DNA of 46,729 nt, taken from NCBI GenBank assembly GCA_903928965.1, contig CAIYSZ010000010.1, positions 1 to 46,729 on the forward strand. Reading direction: 5' to 3'. Of the stretch, positions 40,954-46,729 are shown one piece after another. The stretch comes from an uncultured Pseudomonadota bacterium. GTDB taxonomy: Bacteria; Pseudomonadota; Gammaproteobacteria; Methylococcales; Methylomonadaceae. The notes beneath the pieces were generated by a model. The model was not told where the DNA came from and made no database searches. It worked only from the letters and a program-made list of their open reading frames with translations. Both the position numbers and the translations under genes were made by a program. The stretch's first letter is position 1. Each line of letters begins with the position of its first letter.

Positions 40954-42906
40954 ATGCTTACCCCCCTTCAAATAGATTTAATGCGGCAGTCCGGCGTGGA
41001 TGCGGGCCGGCTTAGTCCCGAACGCGCGTGCCATATCGCCGCCGCCCGTTCCGCCGAAACCTTGAGCGAGCAGGAATTACTGGATTTTCTGACCGTGGCC
41101 AATGCGTTGTACCGCGGCGGCGCGCCTGTGATTGATGACGCCGATTACGATTTTATTTATTTGGCCGCCTTGCGCGCGCGCCATCCGGAGCATCCATTTT
41201 TGCATATGGTGGAACCGGAGCCGGAATTCGCCGGCAAGGCGGTGGAGTTGCCGGCCCCGATGTTGTCCACTGAAAAGGCTTATTCCCTGGAAGAGGTGGA
41301 GCGCTGGCTGGCGCGGGTGGAGAAAGCCGCCGCCGAATTGGGCCTGGACCCCGCCGACTTAAATTATAGATTGACGCCTAAACTAGACGGTTACGCGGCC
41401 TATGACGACGGCCAGGTTTTGTATACCCGCGGCGACGGCCGGCGCGGGGCCGACATTAGTCGGGTGTTCGCGCGCGGCTTGCAGGTGGCGAATGGCGGCG
41501 AGCGCGGCCAAGGGCCGGGGGAGATCGTGGTTAGCCGCGCTTATTTCGATGCGCATTTGGCCGAGTTTTTCGACAATCCGCGTAATTTTCAAGCCAGCGT
41601 GATTAAGGAAAAAGAATTGGATGTTTACGCCGAGCAAGCCATTGCCGCCGGCGCGGCGGTGTTTTATCCGTTTAGCGTCTTGCCGGCTTGGGAAGGCGGC
41701 AAGGACGAGTTATTGCGGGATTTCGAGCAAAGGGTGCAAGCGGCTTGGCAATCGGTGGATTATGACGTGGACGGCGTGGTGTTGGAGGCGACGGACCCGG
41801 AATTGAAGCAGTACATGGGCGCGACCCGGCATCATCATCGCTGGCAATTGGCGTTCAAAATCAATCAGGAAAGCGCGGAAGTGACGGTTGTGCGAGTGGT
41901 TCCGCAAACCTCGCGCTCCGGCCGGGTGACGCCGGTGGCCGAATTCGAGCCGGTGCGTTTGAGCGGGGCGCTCTTGTCGCGCGCCACGGCGCATCATTAC
42001 CGCATGGTGCAGGACAAAGGCATAGGGCCGGGAGCGGTGATTAGTCTGGCGCGCTCCGGCGAGGTGATTCCTAAGATCGAAGCGGTGTTAAGCCCCGCCG
42101 AGGCGGAGATTCCGGAACATTGCCCTAGTTGCGAACATGTTTTGGCCTGGGACGGCGATTATTTGGTGTGTCCGAATAATTTGTCGTGTCCGGCGCAAAT
42201 CAGCAATAGCATGGCGCATTTTTTCAAGGTTTTGGCGAATAACGACGGTTTCGGCGGCAAAACCATTGATAAATTGTATCAACACGGCTTGCGTGGCGTG
42301 GAAGACATTTACGCTTTGCGGGCGGCGGATTTCGAGGGCATGGGGTTCGGGCCTAAGCAATCGCAAAACCTGGAGGCGCAATTGTTGCGCAGCCGGCAGG
42401 AGGCGGTGGAAGATAGCCGATTTTTGGCGGCGTTTGGCGTGTTCCGGTTGGGGTTGGGTAATTGCGAGCGTTTATTGCAGTATTATCCCTTGGCGGAGAT
42501 TTTTGATTTGACGGAAGAGGATATTTGCCGGGTCGAGGGTTTCGCCGAGAAAACCGCCGCCGTGGCGCGCGCGGGGTTGGCGGCGATTAGGCCGATGTTC
42601 GAGCGTTTGCTGGCTTTGGGCTTTAACGTGCAGGCGACGCCGATTGCGGCCGCGCCGCCCGATCATCCCTTGCAAGGCAAAACTTTGGTGTTGACCGGGA
42701 CCATGCAGGCGGGCGGGCGCGAGGCTTTGGCTAAGCAGGCCAAGGCGCGCGGGGCGAAAGTCGGCGCCGCGGTGTCGGCGAAAACCGATTATTTGGTGGC
42801 CGGAGAGGACGCCGGCGCGGCCAAGTTGAGCGCCGCCGAGGCGAAAGGGGTGCGGGTGATAGACGAAGCGGAATTTTTGCGCTTGTTGGCCGGGGAGACG
42901 CTATGA
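40954..42906 (+). CDS. ligA: Divergent NAD+-dependent DNA ligase (LigA-like)
   Basis: Seals nicks using NAD+. I start it at ATG 40954 (650 residues) because an ATG 93 bases earlier lies ahead of a terminator. Domains: Ia (1-75, DDADYDFIYLAALRARHPEH), adenylation domain with catalytic Lys143 in PKLDG, TRGDG (158-162), DGVV (273-276), AFK with Lys302, OB fold (RSGRVTPVAEFEPV), four-Cys zinc finger (390, 393, 406, 412), HhH, and BRCT (571-650). Two usually invariant residues differ: the Glu before PKLDG/LKLDG is Thr141, and the Lys of DGVVIK is Glu278. Both contact the adenine in E. coli LigA. It may be the only ligase or a second copy. thiD overlaps its stop. Confidence 0.85.
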   Translation: MLTPLQIDLMRQSGVDAGRLSPERACHIAAARSAETLSEQELLDFLTVANALYRGGAPVIDDADYDFIYLAALRARHPEHPFLHMVEPEPEFAGKAVELPAPMLSTEKAYSLEEVERWLARVEKAAAELGLDPADLNYRLTPKLDGYAAYDDGQVLYTRGDGRRGADISRVFARGLQVANGGERGQGPGEIVVSRAYFDAHLAEFFDNPRNFQASVIKEKELDVYAEQAIAAGAAVFYPFSVLPAWEGGKDELLRDFEQRVQAAWQSVDYDVDGVVLEATDPELKQYMGATRHHHRWQLAFKINQESAEVTVVRVVPQTSRSGRVTPVAEFEPVRLSGALLSRATAHHYRMVQDKGIGPGAVISLARSGEVIPKIEAVLSPAEAEIPEHCPSCEHVLAWDGDYLVCPNNLSCPAQISNSMAHFFKVLANNDGFGGKTIDKLYQHGLRGVEDIYALRAADFEGMGFGPKQSQNLEAQLLRSRQEAVEDSRFLAAFGVFRLGLGNCERLLQYYPLAEIFDLTEEDICRVEGFAEKTAAVARAGLAAIRPMFERLLALGFNVQATPIAAAPPDHPLQGKTLVLTGTMQAGGREALAKQAKARGAKVGAAVSAKTDYLVAGEDAGAAKLSAAEAKGVRVIDEAEFLRLLAGETL

Positions 42907-43691
42907 AGGCGCGCCTGCCGGCGGTGTTGTGTTTTTCCGGGCATGATCCGAGCGGCGGGGCGGGGGTGCAGGCGGATATTGAGACTATCCGCGCGCTAGG
43001 CTGCCATGCGTGCAGCGTGCTGACCGCCTTGACCGAGCAGGATACGCATAACGTGAAGCGGGTGTTTCCGCAACCGGCGGAGCGGATAGCGCGGCAAGCG
43101 GAAACGCTGCTGGCCGACATGCCGGTGGCGGCGGTGAAAATCGGCTTGCTGGCGCACGCGGAAACCGCTTTGGCGGTGGCGGAGATTATGGCGCGCCTGC
43201 CGGGCGTGCCGCTGGTGTTGGACCCGGTGCTGGCCGCCGGCGGCGGCGCGGATTTGGCGGACAACGCCTTATTGGATGCGGTGCGCGGGCGTTTGCTGCC
43301 CTTGGCGCGCATGGTGACGCCTAATAGCCATGAGGCGCGGCGTTTGGCCGGGGTGGAGGATTTGCGCGCCTGCGGCCGTTATTTGCTGGATAAAGGCGCG
43401 GAGTTTGCGCTGTTGACCGGCGCGCACGAGCCGGGCGAAGAGGTGCGCAATTTGCTGTTTTTTCCGAATGGCCGGGTGGAGGCGTCCAACTGGCGGCGTT
43501 TGCCGGGTGAGTTTCACGGTTCCGGCTGCACCCTGGCCAGCGCGGTGGCCGCCTTGTTGGCGCAGGGTTTGGATGAAGCGACCGCCGCGCACGAGGCGCA
43601 GGATTTTACTTGGCAGGCCTTGCAGGCGGCTTACCCTACCGGCTCCGGGCAGGCCAATCCGGACCGTTTGTTTTGGAGCGGCGGATGTTGA
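42903..43691 (+). CDS. thiD: HMP-P kinase / hydroxymethylpyrimidine kinase ThiD
   Basis: Phosphorylates HMP and HMP-P for thiamine synthesis. The 262-residue protein has FSGHDPSGGAGVQADIETI (11-29), TALTEQDTHNVKRV, MVTPNSHEARRLAG, and FHGSGCTLASAVAALLAQG with the catalytic Cys near 209. ATGA overlap with ligA. Its end overlaps thiE. Confidence 0.93.
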   Translation: MKARLPAVLCFSGHDPSGGAGVQADIETIRALGCHACSVLTALTEQDTHNVKRVFPQPAERIARQAETLLADMPVAAVKIGLLAHAETALAVAEIMARLPGVPLVLDPVLAAGGGADLADNALLDAVRGRLLPLARMVTPNSHEARRLAGVEDLRACGRYLLDKGAEFALLTGAHEPGEEVRNLLFFPNGRVEASNWRRLPGEFHGSGCTLASAVAALLAQGLDEATAAHEAQDFTWQALQAAYPTGSGQANPDRLFWSGGC

Positions 43692-44353
43692 GTTTTCCGC
43701 GCCGCGGCGTCTACATGATTACCGATTGCGCGGGCAGATTGGCCGCCGAGGTATTGGCCAATGTGGAAGCCGGCCTGCAAGGCGGCGTGGCGGTGGTGCA
43801 ATACCGGGATAAACAACCTTTGGACGCCTTAGGATTGGCGCGGCGGTTGACGGTTTTATGTCACCGTTACCAAGCGCCGTTGCTGGTTAACGATGATGTG
43901 GAGCTGGCGGCGGCGGCCGGCGCGGACGGCGTGCATTTAGGCCGCGATGACGGCGATGTCGCGGCGGCGCGCCGCCGCTTGGGGCCGGGGGCGATTATCG
44001 GCGTTTCGTGTTATAACGATGTATCCCGGGCGGCGGAAATGCTGGCGCACGGCGCGGATTATGCGGCGTTCGGCCGCTTTTTTGCTTCAAATTCCAAGCC
44101 CATGGCCGCTCCGGCGCAATTGGAGACTTTAATGTCGGCCAAGGGTTTGCTGAAGGCCCCGATTGTGGCGATAGGCGGCGTGACGCCGGAGAACGGCGGG
44201 CTGTTGCTGGCGGCCGGGGCGGATGTGTTGGCGGTGATCGGCGGCTTGTCCGGCGCGGACGCCCGGCGGGCGGCGGAGCGTTATGCCGGTTTGTTCGCTC
44301 AAGGCCGCGCCACAATGGCGGGCGATCTTGATACAATATCCCAAGATTCTTAA
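43685..44353 (+). CDS. thiE: Thiamine-phosphate synthase ThiE
   Basis: Couples HMP-PP and thiazole phosphate. It starts at ATG 43685, overlapping thiD by 7 bases (222 residues). Motifs: [59 protein letters not shown], and [11 protein letters not shown]. The usual KxT/PT phosphate loop is seen as FFASNSKP. Together with thiD it forms a small thiamine operon behind ligA. Confidence 0.92.
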   Translation: MLSFPRRGVYMITDCAGRLAAEVLANVEAGLQGGVAVVQYRDKQPLDALGLARRLTVLCHRYQAPLLVNDDVELAAAAGADGVHLGRDDGDVAAARRRLGPGAIIGVSCYNDVSRAAEMLAHGADYAAFGRFFASNSKPMAAPAQLETLMSAKGLLKAPIVAIGGVTPENGGLLLAAGADVLAVIGGLSGADARRAAERYAGLFAQGRATMAGDLDTISQDS

Positions 44354-44450
44354 GGTTAGTGATTCGCTTGGTAGCTGCCCCGGCTTTAGGATTCCCGGCC
44401 GAAGGCATTTGGTTTTTTTCAGGAAATTCGTAAAATTACGGAGATTTGTT

Positions 44451-45470
44451 ATGTCCGAGCAGGTCACACTGACCCAGTTTATCATTGAGCAACAGCGTGG
44501 GTTGCCTGACGCTTCCGGTACTTTCACTTTATTGTTGAACAATATCGTCACCGCGTGCAAGCAAATATCGCACCGGGTGAACCGCGGCGCATTGCTGGGG
44601 GTGTTGGGCAGCGCCGGCACGGAGAACGTGCAAGGCGAGGTGCAAAAAAAACTGGATATCATCACCCATGAAATCATCGTCAAGGCCTTGAATTGGAGCG
44701 GGCACGTCGGCGGCATGGCGTCCGAGGAAACCGACGACCCAATCAAGATTCCGAAGAAATATCCCAAGGGCAAGTATTTGGTGTTGTTCGATCCGTTGGA
44801 CGGATCGTCGAACATCGACATTAATTTAACCGTGGGGACGATTTTTTCGATTTTGCGTTGCCGGGAGGGCGTGGACCCGGAAACCGAGGATTTTTTGCGC
44901 CGCGGGGCGGAGCAGGTGTGCGCCGGCTTTGTGTTGTACGGGCCGTCGACCATGTTGATACTGACCACCGGCAAAGGCGTGAACGGTTTTACCCTGGATC
45001 AGGATATCGGCGAGTTTATTTTGACGCATTGCAATATGCGGATTCCGGAGGAAACCGAGGAGTTTGCGATTAATATGTCCAATCAGCGGTATTGGGAGCC
45101 GCCGGTGCGGGAATACATTGAGGAATGCTTGGCCGGCGAAACCGGGCAGCGGGGTAAAAATTTTAATATGCGCTGGGTGGCCTCCCTGGTGGCGGATGTG
45201 TACCGGATTTTGAACCGCGGCGGCGTGTTTTTATATCCCGCCGATTTGCGCAACCCGGACAAGCCCGGCAAATTGCGTTTGATGTACGAGGCCAATCCCA
45301 TGTCGTTTATCATTGAGCAGGCGGGGGGCTTGAGCTCTACCGGGCGGGAGCCTATTTTGGATATCAAGCCGCAAAGCATACATCAACGCACGCCGTTAAT
45401 CATGGGCTCCAAGCGTGAGGTGGAGCGGATCATCGATTTGCACCGCCGCTTCGACCGCCCCGAGGTTTAA
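44451..45470 (+). CDS. fbp: Fructose-1,6-bisphosphatase class I
   Basis: Gluconeogenic removal of the C1 phosphate. The start is [15 protein letters not shown] at 44451, behind ACGGAGATTTGTT; the frame is open further upstream through the thiE end but without homology. It has 339 residues: [22 protein letters not shown] (about 111-132), ASEETDD metal site, YGPSTML, and [16 protein letters not shown] near the C-terminus. It lies 5 bp before fnr. Confidence 0.95.
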   Translation: MSEQVTLTQFIIEQQRGLPDASGTFTLLLNNIVTACKQISHRVNRGALLGVLGSAGTENVQGEVQKKLDIITHEIIVKALNWSGHVGGMASEETDDPIKIPKKYPKGKYLVLFDPLDGSSNIDINLTVGTIFSILRCREGVDPETEDFLRRGAEQVCAGFVLYGPSTMLILTTGKGVNGFTLDQDIGEFILTHCNMRIPEETEEFAINMSNQRYWEPPVREYIEECLAGETGQRGKNFNMRWVASLVADVYRILNRGGVFLYPADLRNPDKPGKLRLMYEANPMSFIIEQAGGLSSTGREPILDIKPQSIHQRTPLIMGSKREVERIIDLHRRFDRPEV

Positions 45471-45475
45471 CTGTG

Positions 45476-46222
45476 ATGCGCAAGCCGGCTTCCGTTTATT
45501 TGTTGAAACAGCCGCCTCCACGCACTAACCAAGTTAGCTGCGCTAATTGCGCCTTGGATCACATTTGCTTGCCGCGCGGTCTGTCGCAAGAAGAAATTGA
45601 CGATATCAGTCAGGTGGTTAAGGCCAGGAAAGTGCTGCAACGCGGTGAGTTTCTGTATCATGAGGGCGACGATTTTCGCGGCATTTTGGCGATTAAGTCC
45701 GGCAGCGCCAAGCTGGTGGCTAGCGACCAGCACGGCAACGAGCATATTGTTAATATCTTGTTGCCCGGAGAGTTGCTGGGCTTTGACGGCTTGCCGGAGG
45801 AAAAGCATCATTGCGCGGCGATTGCATTGGAGACCACCAGTTTTTGTCTGTTGCCGGCGGATAATATGGAGGAGTTGTTTCACAATGTGCCGAGTTTAAC
45901 TAGGGAGTTGTTTAAACATACCGGCGAGATGATGAATCAGGATCGGACTCAGTTAATCCTGGGCAAGCGCCCGGCGGAGGAGCGGATGGCTTACTTTTTG
46001 ATGAGTTTGTCGGAACGCTTGAAGCGGCGCGGTTTTTCCGCGTCTGAATTCAAATTGTCGCTGACGCGGCAGGAAATCGGCAATCATTTAGGCCTGGCGC
46101 TGGAAACGGTGAGCCGCTTGCTGAAGAAATTTCAGGACGAGGATTTGATCGTGGTGCAGAACCGGTTTATTACGATTAAGAATTTGGCGGCCTTGAAGAG
46201 TATGTTGGACGCGCCGGAGTAG
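45476..46222 (+). CDS. fnr: FNR/ANR-type oxygen-sensing regulator
   Basis: CRP-family activator that binds DNA when its [4Fe-4S] cluster is intact under low oxygen. The 248-residue protein (ATG 45476; a GTG just before gives one more residue) has the cluster cysteines C22, C25, C31 and C113, a cyclic-nucleotide-like beta roll, dimer helix, and HTH LTRQEIGNHLGLALETVSRLL with the E..SR recognition residues of FNR for TTGAT-N4-ATCAA. It is encoded 5 bp after fbp. A matching site lies at 40769-40782. Confidence 0.93.
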   Translation: MRKPASVYLLKQPPPRTNQVSCANCALDHICLPRGLSQEEIDDISQVVKARKVLQRGEFLYHEGDDFRGILAIKSGSAKLVASDQHGNEHIVNILLPGELLGFDGLPEEKHHCAAIALETTSFCLLPADNMEELFHNVPSLTRELFKHTGEMMNQDRTQLILGKRPAEERMAYFLMSLSERLKRRGFSASEFKLSLTRQEIGNHLGLALETVSRLLKKFQDEDLIVVQNRFITIKNLAALKSMLDAPE

Positions 46223-46341
46223 GGGTGGGATTTCGGCCGTATTGGCTGTTCTTCATCTGATTGTCAAATTGCCGCTGAGTTTTACTGCCTATGTGACCGG
46301 AGGGTTTGCTGTCATTTGCTGTCAGTGGAAACTTGCGCCGA

Positions 46342-46389
46342 TTGACAAACAAGTGCTTTGCGATTACAGTGTACGAAGATTTTCGTACA
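46342..46389 (+). promoter_or_regulatory. Promoter with overlapping palindromic operator
   Basis: TTGACA (46342-46347), 17 bases, TACAGT (46365-46370). Directly overlapping the start point is the perfect inverted repeat TGTACGAA / TTCGTACA with GATT between (46370-46389). The geometry is that of an autorepressed promoter, as in toxin-antitoxin operons. Confidence 0.65.
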
Positions 46390-46399
46390 TGGAGGGCGT

Positions 46400-46693
46400 G
46401 TGGAAACTGGCTATAAAAAAGCTAGACAAAAAATAATCCAAGCATTATCAGATCAAAACTACCAATTTGCTGAGCGTAATAACATTGATGAAAAGAATTT
46501 ATTGGCTACCGGGGATGTATCACCCGAAGATGTGATTAAGCTTATCAAGAAAAGCAGTGGTAAGCATCATACTAAGTCACCCCATCATAGAATACCCAGT
46601 GTTAGTACGCATATAATAAAAATTGATGGATGGTATATTAAGTTCTATTTTATTGATCCAGATGCGTTCTTTATAAGTGTTCATCCTTATTAA
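46400..46693 (+). CDS. Small protein, possible toxin of a toxin-antitoxin pair
   Basis: The 97-residue protein starts at GTG 46400 behind GGAGGG (46391-46396); longer upstream starts fall within the promoter. The N-terminus is helical and charged (ETGYKKARQKIIQALSDQ); the end is beta-like (IIKIDGWYIKFYFIDPDAFFISVHPY), weakly recalling MqsR-type mRNA interferases, which are encoded before their antitoxin. The gene is AT-rich relative to the host. The window ends 36 bases after its stop, so a partner gene cannot be seen. Family assignment is tentative; the operator is the better evidence. Confidence 0.4.
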   Translation: METGYKKARQKIIQALSDQNYQFAERNNIDEKNLLATGDVSPEDVIKLIKKSSGKHHTKSPHHRIPSVSTHIIKIDGWYIKFYFIDPDAFFISVHPY

Positions 46694-46729
46694 GACGAAA
46701 AGTTTTTGAGCTAATTGAAATTGCATAAG

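Noticed and set aside
44283..44450. N-terminal extension of fbp through the thiE end
   Set aside because: FBPase proteins begin close to [11 protein letters not shown]; the extension has no similarity and 44451 has its own SD.

Overview
The window looks like a chromosomal segment of a gammaproteobacterium. Several gene neighbourhoods are typical of that class: rplU-rpmA-obgE-proB, nagZ-hpt-mtnP, nudJ-mnmA, clpS-clpA-infA, the DUF2909/SURF1 oxidase-assembly pair, ftsY-ftsE-ftsX, ycgN, and an ANR/FNR regulator. Coding DNA is GC-rich with heavy use of TTG for leucine. A methanotroph-like (Methylococcales-type) host is possible but not shown by any gene here.

Layout. (1) 1-763 is AT-richer and gene-poor. 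It holds a possible structured RNA and one orphan reading-frame fragment. (2) 764-1909 is an AT-rich membrane acyltransferase that could be a polysaccharide-modifying cargo gene. (3) 1973-17531 is a continuous plus-strand podovirus virion cassette of Bordetella phage BPP-1 type: Bbp19-like protein, scaffold, major capsid protein, Bbp16-like cement protein, small late genes, an SGNH-esterase tail protein, tail tubular A-like and B-like proteins, a gp13-like protein and two internal virion proteins. Portal, terminase, integrase, repressor and a recognisable endolysin are not present. (4) From 17657 the host backbone starts: ald, hflK-hflC, a structured intergenic RNA candidate, then leftward proB, obgE, rpmA, rplU, mtnP, hpt and nagZ. 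(5) 27060-29618 is an MBOAT plus SGNH pair for envelope polysaccharide acetylation. Then come mnmA and nudJ (leftward), clpS-clpA, infA, DUF2909, SURF1 and a thioredoxin-fold-like protein. (6) 36216-38195 encodes one 659-residue protein fusing a CtaA/COX15 membrane domain to the SRP-receptor GTPase FtsY, followed by ftsE and ftsX. (7) 40222-46222 holds ycgN, a probable FNR-driven small RNA, a divergent NAD+-dependent DNA ligase, thiD, thiE, fbp and fnr. (8) The right edge has a small gene with an autoregulatory-looking operator, resembling the first gene of a toxin-antitoxin pair.

The most unusual item is the CtaA-FtsY fusion. Its CtaA half keeps the C-terminal (cofactor) heme ligands but has lost the N-terminal catalytic glutamate region and both substrate-side heme histidines, so it looks like a retired heme A synthase reused as the membrane anchor of the SRP receptor. 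Second is the apparent FNR-dependent sRNA upstream of ligA: an FNR box at -41.5, a -10 box and a strong terminator about 90 nt later. The regulator that would control it is encoded 4.7 kb downstream. Third is the intact-looking but incomplete virion cassette.

All family assignments come from reading the translations and motifs. No searches or folding programs were run.
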